Shown: positions 1 to 9,749, numbered from the stretch's first letter. The stretch is 64,000 nucleotides of DNA from Mesorhizobium australicum WSM2073 (GCF_000230995.2 NC_019973.1:1488001-1552000), one strand, 5' to 3'. Notes: generated by a model not told the origin, from the sequence alone. Program-made: numbers and translations.

Positions 1-6
1 GTCTTC

Positions 7-32
7 GGAACAGGGGCCCGCTTCCCGGCGTT
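7..32 (+). promoter_or_regulatory. EcfG-type promoter (N17)
   Basis: GGAAC at 7-11 and CGTT at 29-32 are separated by 17 bases, which fits the alphaproteobacterial EcfG consensus GGAAC-N16/17-CGTT. It lies 30 bases before the start codon of the 78-residue gene at 62. Assignment is by consensus only. Confidence 0.7.
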
Positions 33-61
33 GTGGTCGATATCAGGCAGGGAGAAGCGCC

Positions 62-298
62 ATGGCCACGTTCAGGGAAATGCGGGTACTGGAGATCGTC
101 GAAGACGGCTCCCTGACTACCGACCAGAAGATCGCTGAATTGCGCAAGATCGAATCCGAGGCGCGCGGGCTGCAACGGGCGGCGTCGGAGAGCCCGATGG
201 GCGACGATGACGGCTGGCAGGACGATCTGCGCCAGGTTCGGCTTGCTCTCGACAAGCTCGGCGCCAAGGAACCGAGGAAGGGCGCGGCAACGCTATAG
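62..298 (+). CDS. Small hypothetical protein behind an EcfG-type promoter
   Basis: This encodes a 78-residue, mostly charged soluble protein that I do not recognise. It has no signal peptide or membrane segment and is probably largely helical; Asp, Glu, Arg and Lys are spread over the whole length. The ATG at 62 has a GGGAGAAG-type ribosome binding site just upstream. The EcfG-type promoter at 7-32 suggests general stress control, as for the small genes of the 18-29 kb island, although this gene lies about 20 kb from the sigma factor gene. Its function is unknown. Confidence 0.65.
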   Translation: MATFREMRVLEIVEDGSLTTDQKIAELRKIESEARGLQRAASESPMGDDDGWQDDLRQVRLALDKLGAKEPRKGAATL

Positions 299-371
299 AG
301 CCGAACCGTTCCAAAGCACGCCGCGTCGAAGCGGATTCAGGCGCCGCGCTTTAGGTCTTTGTTTTTATGCA

Positions 372-725
372 TTAGTCGCAAACCATGCGAACTCTTTGGC
401 CGGGAGCGCTTACGTTCCTGCATGCCAATTGTTTTTCGGGGCCCGATGACGGAGGAGAGGGCGTTGTCGCCCTGGTCTGAGACCGTCTGTGAGGCGCAGG
501 CTTAACGACCCTGCGCTCGTTAAACCGCCCAGGAGGCTGGGGTGGACCCGGAAAGGCGCTGTTGTCGACCTGCGGCTGGTAGTCGACATTGGGCGGCGGC
601 CGGTCCCAGATTCGCCTGGCGTCGAGCGGCCGCGGAATAACCACCGTGCCGTCATAGCTGCGAGAGCAGCCGCCGCCGAAAAGCAGCGCCACGCCCAGCA
701 AGAAAGGCCCTATCCGTCCGTACAT
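372..725 (-). CDS. Putative proline-rich lipoprotein
   Basis: This encodes a 117-residue protein with a short basic N-terminus, a hydrophobic stretch and the lipobox FGGGC near residue 20, so it is predicted to be lipid-anchored. The mature part is rich in Pro and Arg and has three further cysteines, two of them near the C-terminus. I know no family for it. The ATG at 725 is preferred over an in-frame GTG at 734, because the AGGGGTG ribosome site at about 732-738 lies at the right distance from 725 and overlaps 734. The gene is transcribed away from the hybrid kinase. An envelope location is inferred; no function can be given. Confidence 0.5.
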   Translation of the reverse strand: MYGRIGPFLLGVALLFGGGCSRSYDGTVVIPRPLDARRIWDRPPPNVDYQPQVDNSAFPGPPQPPGRFNERRVVKPAPHRRSQTRATTPSPPSSGPEKQLACRNVSAPGQRVRMVCD

Positions 726-908
726 TAGCAACACCCCTGTGCATGCTTATAGCGCGGCCTTGCTCCGCGCCACAACCGGACGGAATAACGCAGCAGGAAC
801 AGGCCGGTTGCGCCATTAAGGTTAGCGGATCGTTAATGCTTCTGCGGCACATTCCGCCGACGGACCGCGGAGGGAGGGTTCGGCCTTGATTTTCGGGGTG
901 GGGACAGC

Positions 909-3900
909 ATGGCGGAATCGGACGAAGCAATCGGCGTGCGCGGCAAGCGCAAGCCCGGCAAGGCAGCCGCGCCTGGCGGCGATGGGCCATCCGGCGTCGA
1001 CATGGATTGCGCCGACGCGCTGCGCCAACTCGTCGAAGCGGGCTCGGACTGGATTTGGGAAACCGACGCGGAATTGCGCTTTTCCTGGCTTTCCCAAGAT
1101 TACCAGGCGGCAACCGGTATCGATCCGGCAATGGTGCTTGGCCGGTTCCGCTTCGATTTTCTCAACCAGGTCCTGAAGGGCAACCGCGGTGCGGCGGCGC
1201 ATCTGGAGGATTTGCAGGCGCACCGGCCGTTCCGCGACTTCGTCTACGAACTGAAGGGGGGCCGCCCCGACTGCAGCTGGGTGCTGACGTCAGGCTTCCC
1301 GCGTTTCGACAGCGAAGGAAAATTCGTCGGCTATCGCGGCCTGGGCCGCAACGTCACCGCGCTGGCCAGCGCCTTCGAGGCCATGCAGCCGGCGGCTGGC
1401 GGCGATGCCGTCCAGCATCTCGCCGATCTCGAGCGGACGATGGATGCCATGCATATGGGCGTCGTGCTTCTGGACGCCAGGCTCGATACGCTCATCGTCA
1501 ACAAGGCCTACCGCGATCTCTCCAGGATTCCGGACGGGGCCGTGACGGTAGGCGCGCCGTTCAGCCTGCTGATGGAACTCAATCGCCGCAACGGCATCTA
1601 TGGCGACATCGACGAAGAGCAATGGCAGCGCTACCTCGCCACGCGCATCGAAGAGATCAAGGCCGGCACCGTCGCACCTCGGGAGTTTGCCCACACCGAC
1701 GGGCGCACCATGATGTTCTCCGTCACGGCTCTGTCGGGAGGCAAACGCCTGCTGACCTACTATGAGGTCACCGAGGTCAAGCGGCGGGACGCCGAAATCG
1801 AGAATGCCAACGCCAAGATAGCCGAGACTTTCGCCAATCTCCGCACCATGGTCGATCAGATGCCGATCGGTGTTCTTGTCCTCGATGCCGACATGCGTGC
1901 CGAGGTCATCAACCGCGCCTTTTACGATTTCTGGCAGATCGACGCCCGGCGCGCCGAGACCGGCTGCAGCTTCCTCGATCTGATGGAAGCCAGCCGCGAC
2001 ATCGACCCGTATGGTTCGGACGACGCGACATGGCACCGGCATGTCGCCGAACGCGAGGCTGAAATCAGAGCCGGCACAGCTGGAGCGAGGCAGTTCCCGC
2101 GCAATGACGGCAGGACGCTGATCTCGTCGATGGCGCCGCTGGCCGGCGGCAAGCGGTTCATTTCCTATGTCGATGTCACCGACATGAAGGATCGCGAGGC
2201 CGAACTTGCCGAAGCGCTGGAAAAGGCGCGGCTGGCGGAAGCAGTAATCAACGGGGTCAAGGATCCGATCTTCGTCAAGGACGACAATCTGCGCTTCGTC
2301 TTCGTCAACGAGGCCTTCGCGGCGCTGTTCAAGCAGGCGCCGCAAGCCATGCTTGGCAGGCCGGGAAGCGATTTCCTCGGGCCGGACGAGGTCGCGCTGT
2401 TCGAAAGCAGCGAACGCGAGGTGCTGGCCGGCGGACAGCAATACGAAGTGGAAGAAAGCTTCGAGGCCGGCGGCGGCATCCGTTCGCGTATCGTCAGGAA
2501 GAACCGCGTCCGCATGGCAAGCGGCCGCGACTATGTCGCCGGCTTTCTGTTCGACATCTCCGACATGAAGCGGCGCGAGACCGAAGCCGAAGATGCGCGC
2601 AAGCATCTCGCCAGCGTGCTGGAATCGCTGCCGGCGGGGGTCATCATCTACGACCGCGACGACAAGTTCGTCTTCGCCAACCACAGGCTGCAGGATACGT
2701 TGCCGGCGCTGAAGCCTTTCTGGCAGCCCGGTCGCACCTTCCGCGAAGCGCTGGAGTTCGGCCATTCGGTGGGTTATTTCCGTTCGAGTGGCGATCCTGG
2801 GATCGACAGCCTGTACGAAGGCGATTCCGAACGCTGGCTTGACGGCATCCTGGCGCGTTACCGTCTGCCGAATTCCTCCTATGAGCGCCTCAATGCGGAT
2901 GGCCGCTGGTACCAGGTCTACGATATGCGCACAGGCGACGGCACGTTCATCGGGGTGCGCGTCGACATCACCGACCTCAAGAGCCGCGAGGCGGCGCTTC
3001 ATGATTCGATGCGCCAGATCGATCTCTTCCGCCATGTCATGGACGAGTTGCCGGTAGCCGCCTTCATCAAGGCGCAGGACCTGAGCATCGAATTCGTCAA
3101 CAAGGCCTGGTGCGCGCTGACGGGTCTCGCCAAGGACGACGTCATCGGCCGGGCCGACCGTCAGCTGTTCAACGGCGAGGAAGCGGAGGGCTTCAGCCAG
3201 GACGATACCGATGTCGTGACGAACGGCAATGTGCGCGAGGTCGAGGAGCCCGTCACCCATCGTGACGGAACGGTGCGGCAGTTGATGACGCGCAAGAGCC
3301 GCCTGGTGGCCACGGACGGATCGGTGCATCTGGTCGGATCCAGCACCGACATCACCGACGTCAAGGCGCGCGAGCAAGCTCTGGAAGAGAGCATGCGCGA
3401 GAACGAGGTGTTCCGCAGCCTGATCGACAACGTGCCGGTGTCGATCTACGCCAAGCGCTCCGATCTCAGGCAGTTCTATGTCAACAAGGGCTGGTGCGAT
3501 CTCACCGGCTTCAGCAAGCAGGAGGCGATCGGCAAAACCGACGTCGAGATCTTCGGGCCGGATGGCGAGGCCTTCGTGGCCAGCGATCTCGCCGTGCTGC
3601 GTACAGGTGAAACCCAGGAGATCGAGGAGACGGTGCGCCTTCCAGACGGCAGCGTCAGGCATCAGTTCGCCCGCAAGGGCGCAATGATCGCCTCCGACGG
3701 TTCGCTCTACCTGATCGGTTCGACCACCGATATCACGGAACTCAAGCAGCGCGAGGCGGAGCTCAGCGAGGCGCGCCGGCGCGCCGTGCTCGCCGACCGC
3801 GCCAAGTCGGAGTTCCTCGCCAATATGAGCCACGAGATCCGCACGCCGATGAACGGCGTACTGGGCATGGCTGAACTCCTGGCCAAATCCAATCTCGATC

Positions 3901-5459
3901 CCAAGCAGAAGACATTCACCGACATCATCGTCAAATCGGGCAACGCGCTGTTGACCATCATCAACGACATCCTGGATTTCTCCAAGATCGATGCCGGCCA
4001 GCTGGTGCTCGACCCGGCGCCCTTCAATCTCGCCGAGGCGATCGAGGACGTGGCGACGCTGGTATCGACACGGGCCAAGGAAAAGGATCTCGAGCTCATC
4101 GTGCGCATCGAGCCACGGCTCGAAAGTCTGTTCATCGGCGATGTCGGCCGCATCCGGCAAATCGTCACCAACCTGCTCGGCAATGCGGTGAAGTTCACCG
4201 ATGAAGGCCACGTGCTGGTCGACGTGACCGGCGAACGGGTTCCAACGGGAACCAGGCTGACGATCTCGGTCACCGATACCGGCATAGGCATCCCCGAGGA
4301 AAAACTGAAACTGGTGTTCGAGAAATTCAGCCAGGTCGATACGTCCTCGACAAGGCGCCACGAGGGCACCGGGCTTGGCCTTGCCATCACCTCGCGGCTG
4401 GTCGACCTGATGGGCGGCGACATTGGCGTCGAGAGCGCCGAAGGCAAGGGGTCGACCTTCTGGTTCACCGTAACGTTGCCAGGGGCCGGGCAGCAGAGCG
4501 GGCAGCGCATCACGCCGGTGGACGTGACGGGCGCACGCGTGCTGATCGTCGATGACAACGCCGTCAACCGCGCCATCCTGACCGAGCAGATGACCTCGTG
4601 GACGTTCGATTCCTGCGCGGCCGAAAGCGGCGCCGAAGGTCTCAAGGTGCTGATCGCCGCGGCAGCTTATGGCGTGGCGGTCGACTGCGTCGTGCTCGAC
4701 TACCAGATGCCTGAAATGAGCGGCGCCGAAATGGCGCGTATCGTGCGCAACACCGAGGGCCTCGCGGACACGCCGATCATCATGCTGACATCGGTCGACC
4801 AGTCGCTTGCCAACACCAGCTACCGCGATCTTGGCATCGACGCCCAGCTGATCAAGCCGGCGCGCTCCTCGGTGCTCCTGGAAACGCTGGTCGCGACCAT
4901 CCAGCGCCATCGCCACGCCACCAGCGGCCACGCCGTTCAACCGCTCACGGGCGAGGCGCCCGAGGCGTCCCGGCCGCCGCCCCTGGCACCATCCGAGCAG
5001 CGCGCGCAATTGCAGCCGCCACAGGTTCGCCCCAGGCTGCCCGCGACGGCCGGCGGGCACAGGCTGGATATCCTGGTGGCCGAGGACAATGAGGTGAACC
5101 AGATGGTGTTCACGCAAATCCTCGGCGAGACCGGCTATGGCTTCGAGATCGTCGGCAATGGCCGCAAGGCGCTCGACGCCTTCGGTACGCTCAATCCGTG
5201 CATGATCCTGATGGATGTCTCGATGCCGGAGATGAGCGGTCTCGAAGCGACGGCCGCGATCCGCCTGCTGGAGCAGGAGACCGGCACGCATGTGCCGATC
5301 GTCGGCGTCACCGCGCATGCGCTCAAGGGCGACCGCGAGCGCTGCCTGGAGGCAGGCATGGACGACTATCTGCCCAAGCCGATCAGCCCCAGGGCCCTGC
5401 TCGAGAAGGTCGAGCGCTGGGTCGGCGCCGGCCGTCAGGTCCACCGCAACGCGGGATAG
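909..5459 (+). CDS. Cytoplasmic hybrid histidine kinase with seven PAS-like domains and two receivers
   Basis: This 1516-residue kinase has no transmembrane segment. Seven PAS or PAS_7-like modules run from about residue 35 to 960, most ending in a V/I-D-I-T-D/E-x-K-type linker. A HisKA domain follows with phospho-acceptor His975 in SHEIRTP. The HATPase domain (about 1075-1195) has the N box in NLLGNAVKF and the G boxes DTGIGIP and GTGLGL. Receiver 1 (about 1212-1330) has Asp1264 and receiver 2 (about 1386-1500) has Asp1436. No output domain is present, so phosphate presumably passes to an Hpt protein encoded elsewhere. It lies upstream of pstS, near where rhizobia often carry phoR, but its architecture is not that of PhoR. 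The repeated PAS units look like products of internal duplication. The input signal is unknown. Confidence 0.9.
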   Translation: MAESDEAIGVRGKRKPGKAAAPGGDGPSGVDMDCADALRQLVEAGSDWIWETDAELRFSWLSQDYQAATGIDPAMVLGRFRFDFLNQVLKGNRGAAAHLEDLQAHRPFRDFVYELKGGRPDCSWVLTSGFPRFDSEGKFVGYRGLGRNVTALASAFEAMQPAAGGDAVQHLADLERTMDAMHMGVVLLDARLDTLIVNKAYRDLSRIPDGAVTVGAPFSLLMELNRRNGIYGDIDEEQWQRYLATRIEEIKAGTVAPREFAHTDGRTMMFSVTALSGGKRLLTYYEVTEVKRRDAEIENANAKIAETFANLRTMVDQMPIGVLVLDADMRAEVINRAFYDFWQIDARRAETGCSFLDLMEASRDIDPYGSDDATWHRHVAEREAEIRAGTAGARQFPRNDGRTLISSMAPLAGGKRFISYVDVTDMKDREAELAEALEKARLAEAVINGVKDPIFVKDDNLRFVFVNEAFAALFKQAPQAMLGRPGSDFLGPDEVALFESSEREVLAGGQQYEVEESFEAGGGIRSRIVRKNRVRMASGRDYVAGFLFDISDMKRRETEAEDARKHLASVLESLPAGVIIYDRDDKFVFANHRLQDTLPALKPFWQPGRTFREALEFGHSVGYFRSSGDPGIDSLYEGDSERWLDGILARYRLPNSSYERLNADGRWYQVYDMRTGDGTFIGVRVDITDLKSREAALHDSMRQIDLFRHVMDELPVAAFIKAQDLSIEFVNKAWCALTGLAKDDVIGRADRQLFNGEEAEGFSQDDTDVVTNGNVREVEEPVTHRDGTVRQLMTRKSRLVATDGSVHLVGSSTDITDVKAREQALEESMRENEVFRSLIDNVPVSIYAKRSDLRQFYVNKGWCDLTGFSKQEAIGKTDVEIFGPDGEAFVASDLAVLRTGETQEIEETVRLPDGSVRHQFARKGAMIASDGSLYLIGSTTDITELKQREAELSEARRRAVLADRAKSEFLANMSHEIRTPMNGVLGMAELLAKSNLDPKQKTFTDIIVKSGNALLTIINDILDFSKIDAGQLVLDPAPFNLAEAIEDVATLVSTRAKEKDLELIVRIEPRLESLFIGDVGRIRQIVTNLLGNAVKFTDEGHVLVDVTGERVPTGTRLTISVTDTGIGIPEEKLKLVFEKFSQVDTSSTRRHEGTGLGLAITSRLVDLMGGDIGVESAEGKGSTFWFTVTLPGAGQQSGQRITPVDVTGARVLIVDDNAVNRAILTEQMTSWTFDSCAAESGAEGLKVLIAAAAYGVAVDCVVLDYQMPEMSGAEMARIVRNTEGLADTPIIMLTSVDQSLANTSYRDLGIDAQLIKPARSSVLLETLVATIQRHRHATSGHAVQPLTGEAPEASRPPPLAPSEQRAQLQPPQVRPRLPATAGGHRLDILVAEDNEVNQMVFTQILGETGYGFEIVGNGRKALDAFGTLNPCMILMDVSMPEMSGLEATAAIRLLEQETGTHVPIVGVTAHALKGDRERCLEAGMDDYLPKPISPRALLEKVERWVGAGRQVHRNAG

Positions 5460-5856
5460 AGCCCGCGTCGCCTGAATTGCAGGATCCGGGGAGGCAACAA
5501 GGAATCAGCGGAGATTCGCTGCTACCGCTGCGTGCAATGACTATGGTGCGATCGCGCCATATCAAAGGCCGTGTCCAGCCGGAACAATAGCGAAATCGAA
5601 TTCCGCTCTTCTCAGTTACGGGCGGGAGCAGCGACCGCCTGCAAGAAACAGTGTCACTCTACCCCAACGGACCTGTTTTTGGCGATGGCCCGGCCATGAC
5701 ACGCTCTGGCTGCGAGCAACGCGCTCCCGTCCGGATTTTCTTCATTTGGGAAAAGCCTGGTCGAGTCCGTGGTGATTCCAGCCGTCGGACGGCTCAAGCC
5801 CCTGATTCCGGCGGCAAACTCGGACCGCGCCGCGAGCGCCCGAGATCAGCGTCTTT
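5460..5856. other. Non-coding stretch upstream of the pst promoter
   Basis: No convincing gene lies between the hybrid kinase and the pst promoter. A 113-codon frame at 5651-5992 runs through the Pho box into the pstS start and lacks recognisable protein features, so I do not call it. There is no phoR-like kinase here. Confidence 0.6.
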
Positions 5857-5874
5857 CGCGTTGCCGGCAACGCG
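5857..5874. promoter_or_regulatory. Perfect 18-bp palindrome next to the Pho box
   Basis: CGCGTTGCC is followed directly by its reverse complement GGCAACGCG. It ends 8 bases before the first Pho repeat at 5883. It is a candidate site for a second regulator of pst, or chance in GC-rich DNA. Confidence 0.4.
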
Positions 5875-5882
5875 TTACCGGG

Positions 5883-5914
5883 CTGACATGAAACTGTCAT
5901 GCGACTGTTATAAT
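5883..5914 (+). promoter_or_regulatory. Pho box and -10 element of the pst operon
   Basis: Three 7-base repeats lie at exact 11-base steps: CTGACAT at 5883, CTGTCAT at 5894 and CTGTTAT at 5905. This matches the known PhoB site of CTGTCAT-type repeats separated by 4 bases. A perfect TATAAT occupies 5909-5914 and overlaps the third repeat. The arrangement predicts a PhoB-activated promoter starting near 5921, with a leader of about 68 bases before pstS. Confidence 0.88.
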
Positions 5915-5988
5915 CGAAGGCTATTGGCCTCAGCGGCGCCGGCAAGAAGTGGCGCCGAGAGACCATCTTCCGAACAGGAGCAGGCCAC

Positions 5989-7044
5989 ATGAGACATTTC
6001 ATCCGCTCGGCGGCCGTTGCGATTGCAATGGCTGCGGCGTCCACCCTCACCCTTTCCGCAGCAATGGCAGCTGACCTTTCCGGCGCCGGCTCGACCTTCA
6101 TCTATCCGGTGTTCGCCAAATGGGCCGACACCTACAAGAAGGATACTGGCATCGGCCTCAACTATCAGTCGATCGGCTCGGGCGGCGGCATCAAGCAGGT
6201 CATCGCCAAGACCGTGACCTTCGGCGCCACCGACAAGCCGATGTCCGACGCCGATCTGGAAAAGAACGGCCTCGTGCAGTTCCCGATGGTGATGGGCGGC
6301 ATCGTGCCGATCGTCAACCTCACGGGCATCAAGCCGGGCGAACTCGTCCTCGACGGCAAGACGCTGGCCCAGATCTATCTCGGCGCGATCACCACCTGGG
6401 ACGATGCCGCGATCAAGGCCCTGAACCCGGACCTTAAGCTGCCGTCGACCGCTATCGCCGTCGTTCATCGTTCGGACGGCTCGGGCACGACCTTCAACTT
6501 CACTGACTACCTCGTGAAGCTCTCGCCCGACTGGAAGGACAAGGTCGGCTCGGATACGGCCGTCGAATGGCCGACCGGCGTCGGCGCCAAGGGCAGCGAA
6601 GGCGTTGCCAACACCGTCAAGCAGACCGACGGCGGCATCGGCTATGTCGAATATGCCTATGCCAAGCAGAACAATCTCTCCTACTCCAAGATGCTGAACG
6701 CCGCCGGCAAGGTCGTCGAGCCGTCGCTCGAATCCTTCGGCGCGGCTGCTTCGAACGCCGACTTCAAGGGCGCCAAGAACTTCAACGTCATCATCACCAA
6801 CGAGCCGGGCGACGCCACCTGGCCGATCGCTGCCTCGACCTGGGTGCTGATCCACAAGACCCCGGACGATGCCGCGGCCACCGGCGAAGCGCTCAAGTTC
6901 TTTGCCTGGGCCTACAAGGACGGCAAGGAAACCGCCAAGGCGCTCGACTATGTGTCGATCCCCGATAGCGTCGTCGACCTGATCAAGGCTTCGTGGAAGG
7001 CCGACATCAAGGCCGACGGCAAGCCCGTCTACGCCGGCGAGTAA
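5989..7044 (+). CDS. pstS: Phosphate ABC transporter, periplasmic phosphate-binding protein
   Basis: PstS captures inorganic phosphate in the periplasm and delivers it to PstCA. The 351-residue product starts with a signal peptide ending near residue 27 (SAAMA before ADLSG). The mature N-terminus [14 protein letters not shown], the SGGG loop in [11 protein letters not shown], the FGATDKPM segment and the [11 protein letters not shown] segment are typical of PstS phosphate-binding residues. An AGGAGCAGG-type ribosome site precedes the ATG. It is the first gene of pstSCAB-phoU-phoB, directly behind the Pho box, so strong induction under phosphate limitation is expected. Confidence 0.96.
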   Translation: MRHFIRSAAVAIAMAAASTLTLSAAMAADLSGAGSTFIYPVFAKWADTYKKDTGIGLNYQSIGSGGGIKQVIAKTVTFGATDKPMSDADLEKNGLVQFPMVMGGIVPIVNLTGIKPGELVLDGKTLAQIYLGAITTWDDAAIKALNPDLKLPSTAIAVVHRSDGSGTTFNFTDYLVKLSPDWKDKVGSDTAVEWPTGVGAKGSEGVANTVKQTDGGIGYVEYAYAKQNNLSYSKMLNAAGKVVEPSLESFGAAASNADFKGAKNFNVIITNEPGDATWPIAASTWVLIHKTPDDAAATGEALKFFAWAYKDGKETAKALDYVSIPDSVVDLIKASWKADIKADGKPVYAGE

Positions 7045-7055
7045 TATCTTTCTGG

Positions 7056-7083
7056 AGGAGCGCCGCCCCGCGGCGCTCCTTTT
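7056..7083 (+). terminator. Hairpin with T-run between pstS and pstC
   Basis: An 11-bp perfect stem (7056-7066 with 7070-7080) has a 3-base loop and is followed by TTTT. It lies 12 bases after the pstS stop and 28 bases before pstC. It looks like a partial terminator or an mRNA-stabilising stem that would make more PstS than PstCAB. Confidence 0.75.
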
Positions 7084-7110
7084 CGTTCAACACAAAGAGC
7101 CGAGCTTGAC

Positions 7111-8094
7111 ATGAGCGCTGCCCACGAAGCCTTGCCAGCCGTTCGAGGTTCACGCGACGCCACCGTCAGACGGTTCGCGTTGACCGATTCGATCTTCCAT
7201 GGGCTGACCCGCGCCGCCGCCATTCTCGTGCTGGTGCTGCTCGGCGGCGTCGCCGTCTCGCTGTTCGCCGGTTCCTGGCAGGCACTGTCGACCTTCGGCT
7301 TCTCCTTTCTGACCACCGAGAGCTGGAATCCCGTCACCGAGAAATTCGGCGCCCTGGCGCCGATCTATGGCACCATCATCACTTCGGCCATCGCCATCCT
7401 GATCGCTGTGCCGCTCGGCATCGGCATCGCCATTTTTCTTACCGAGCTTTGCCCGCGTCCGCTTCGGCGCCCGATCGGCATGGCGGTGGAACTGCTGGCC
7501 GGCATTCCTTCGATCATCTACGGTATCTGGGGCCTGTTCGTGCTGGCACCGTTCCTGCAGACGACAGTGCAACCTTTCATCATCAACGTGTTCCACGGCA
7601 TTCCCGGCCTTAACAGCCTGTTCGCCGGGCCTCCTTATGGCATCGGCCTGCTGACCTCGGCGATGATCCTGGCCATCATGATCCTGCCTTTCATCACCTC
7701 GATCACCAAGGATGTGTTCGACACGGTGCCGCCGGTGCTGAAGGAGTCCGCCTACGGCATTGGCTGCACGACCTGGGAGGTAACACGCCGGGTCGTCGTC
7801 CCCTACACCCGCATCGGCATCATGGGCGGCGTCATGCTTGCGCTCGGCCGTGCACTCGGTGAAACCATGGCGGTCACCTTCGTCATCGGCAACGCCCACC
7901 GGATCAGCGCCTCGCTGTTCGCGCCGGCAACGACGATCTCGGCAACCATCGCCAACGAATTCACCGAAGCCGTCGGCGATCTCTACACCTCCTCGTTGGT
8001 GGCGCTCGGTCTGATCCTGTTCGTCATCACCTTCCTCATCCTTGCCATCGCCCGCTACATGCTGATGCGCATCGATGCCCGTACCGGAGTCTGA
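7111..8094 (+). CDS. pstC: Phosphate ABC transporter permease PstC
   Basis: PstC is one of two inner-membrane permeases forming the phosphate channel. The 327-residue protein has about six membrane helices. It carries the PstC-type segment ELLAGIPSIIYGIWG near the middle and the ABC-permease EAA loop (ESAYGIGCTTWEVTRRVVVP) toward the C-terminus. An extended N-terminal cytoplasmic tail of about 30 residues precedes the first helix. The ribosome site at the ATG is weak; an upstream hairpin separates it from pstS. pstA follows after 3 bases, so the two permeases are co-translated. Confidence 0.94.
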   Translation: MSAAHEALPAVRGSRDATVRRFALTDSIFHGLTRAAAILVLVLLGGVAVSLFAGSWQALSTFGFSFLTTESWNPVTEKFGALAPIYGTIITSAIAILIAVPLGIGIAIFLTELCPRPLRRPIGMAVELLAGIPSIIYGIWGLFVLAPFLQTTVQPFIINVFHGIPGLNSLFAGPPYGIGLLTSAMILAIMILPFITSITKDVFDTVPPVLKESAYGIGCTTWEVTRRVVVPYTRIGIMGGVMLALGRALGETMAVTFVIGNAHRISASLFAPATTISATIANEFTEAVGDLYTSSLVALGLILFVITFLILAIARYMLMRIDARTGV

Positions 8095-8097
8095 CCG

Positions 8098-8949
8098 ATG
8101 TCGACAGCCGCATCGCTTCACCAGAGCCGCAAGCGCAAGAACGGTGTGATGATGACGCTCTGCGTCATCGCCGCCGGCATCGGCCTTGCCTGGCTGGCAC
8201 TGATCCTCGGCGCGCTGCTCTATAAGGGCCTGTCGGGCGTTTCGCTCTCAGTGTTCACGGAAATGACCCCGCCGCCCGGTGATGCCGGTGGCCTGCTCAA
8301 CGCCATCTACGGCAGCATCGTGATGACCATTATCGGCATCGTCGTCGGCACGCCGATCGGCGTGCTGGCCGGCACCTACATGGCCGAATATGGCCGCTTT
8401 TCGAAGCTCACCACCGTGGTGCGCTTTATCAACGACATCCTGCTGTCGGCGCCCTCAATCATCATCGGCCTGTTCGTCTACGAATTGATGGTGCGGCCGA
8501 TGGGGCATTTCTCGGCCATCGCCGGTGCCGTGGCACTGGCCATCCTGGTCATTCCCGTCGTGGTGCGTACCACCGAGGACATGCTCAACCTTGTGCCGAA
8601 CGCTTTGCGCGAGGCCGGCACGGCGATTGGCGCGCCGCGCTGGGTGGTGATTCGTTCGGTGGCCTACCGCGCGGCGATGTCCGGCATCGTCACCGGCATA
8701 TTGCTGGCCATTGCCCGCATTTCCGGCGAGACGGCGCCGCTACTCTTCACAGCGCTCAACAACCAGTTCTGGTCGAGCAATCTCAATGCGCCGATGGCCA
8801 GCCTGCCGGTGACCATCTTCCAGTTCGCTCTCAGCCCTTACGAGGAGTGGCAGCAACTGGCGTGGACCGGCGCACTCATAATCACATTGACGGTTCTCGC
8901 GCTCAGCATCTTTGCGCGCAGCCTGACCGGACGCAGAGAGGACAAATGA
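8098..8949 (+). CDS. pstA: Phosphate ABC transporter permease PstA
   Basis: This is the second permease of the PstSCAB system, 283 residues with six predicted helices. The EAA loop reads [20 protein letters not shown], and the preceding region [18 protein letters not shown] is typical of PstA. It begins 3 bases after pstC, and its TGA overlaps the pstB start (ATGA), showing tight translational coupling. Its partner PstC has the same fold and both share the ATPase PstB. Confidence 0.94.
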   Translation: MSTAASLHQSRKRKNGVMMTLCVIAAGIGLAWLALILGALLYKGLSGVSLSVFTEMTPPPGDAGGLLNAIYGSIVMTIIGIVVGTPIGVLAGTYMAEYGRFSKLTTVVRFINDILLSAPSIIIGLFVYELMVRPMGHFSAIAGAVALAILVIPVVVRTTEDMLNLVPNALREAGTAIGAPRWVVIRSVAYRAAMSGIVTGILLAIARISGETAPLLFTALNNQFWSSNLNAPMASLPVTIFQFALSPYEEWQQLAWTGALIITLTVLALSIFARSLTGRREDK

Positions 8950-9749
8950 GCCAGATGTTGTCTCCAGACATGACGATTGCCGCCGAGGCAGCCGCCAAGG
9001 CGAAGATCGAGGTCAAGAACCTCAATTTCTACTACGGCCAGTCGAAGGCGCTGAAGGACATCACCTTGTCGCTGCCCGAGCGCAGCGTGACGGCCTTCAT
9101 CGGACCGTCGGGTTGCGGAAAGTCGACGCTGCTGCGCGTCTTCAACCGCATCTACGAGCTCTACCCCAAGCAGACCGCCGAGGGTCAGGTGCTGCTCGAC
9201 GGCCAGAACGTTCTCGACCGCTCGCAGGACCTCAACCTGTTGCGCACCAAGATCGGCATGGTGTTCCAGAAGCCGACGCCGTTCCCGATGTCGATCTATG
9301 AGAATATCGCCTTCGGCGTCAGGCTCTATGAGAAGATCGGCAAGGCCGAGATGGACGGCCGTGTCGAGCAGGCGTTGAAACGCGCCGCGCTGTGGAACGA
9401 GGTCAAGGACAAGCTCAACGCCAGCGGCCTCAGCCTGTCGGGCGGCCAGCAGCAGCGGCTTTGCATCGCCCGCACCGTGGCGGTCAAGCCGGAGGTCATC
9501 CTGCTCGACGAGCCGGCCTCGGCGCTCGACCCATTGTCGACCGCCAAGATCGAGGAATTGATCGACGAGTTGCAGGCCGACTACACGATCGTCATCGTCA
9601 CCCACAACATGCAGCAGGCCGCGCGCGTCTCGAAGCAGACGGCTTTCATGTATCTGGGCGAGCTGGTCGAATTCGACAAGACCGAGAAGATCTTCACGTC
9701 GCCTCGCGAGAAGCGCACGCAGGACTATATCACCGGCCGCTTCGGCTGA
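8946..9749 (+). CDS. pstB: Phosphate ABC transporter ATPase
   Basis: PstB hydrolyses ATP to drive phosphate uptake and takes part in phosphate signalling with PhoU. The 267-residue protein has Walker A GPSGCGKS at residues 53-60, the PstB-typical [18 protein letters not shown] after the Q loop, signature LSGGQQQR and Walker B VILLDEP, then the switch His in VTHNMQQA. The ATG at 8946 is chosen over an in-frame extension beginning at 8847 because it overlaps the pstA stop by 4 bases, has GAGAGGAC upstream and gives the usual PstB length. Confidence 0.96.
   Translation: MSQMLSPDMTIAAEAAAKAKIEVKNLNFYYGQSKALKDITLSLPERSVTAFIGPSGCGKSTLLRVFNRIYELYPKQTAEGQVLLDGQNVLDRSQDLNLLRTKIGMVFQKPTPFPMSIYENIAFGVRLYEKIGKAEMDGRVEQALKRAALWNEVKDKLNASGLSLSGGQQQRLCIARTVAVKPEVILLDEPASALDPLSTAKIEELIDELQADYTIVIVTHNMQQAARVSKQTAFMYLGELVEFDKTEKIFTSPREKRTQDYITGRFG

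Noticed and set aside
1290..5444. A 1384-codon open frame antisense to the hybrid kinase
   Set aside because: It mirrors the kinase gene in GC-rich codons, has a composition rich in Arg, His, Asp and Leu, shows no domain motif, and the plus-strand protein is clearly real.
5651..5992. A 113-codon frame upstream of pstS
   Set aside because: It runs through the Pho box and -10 element into the pstS start and has no ribosome site or protein-like pattern.
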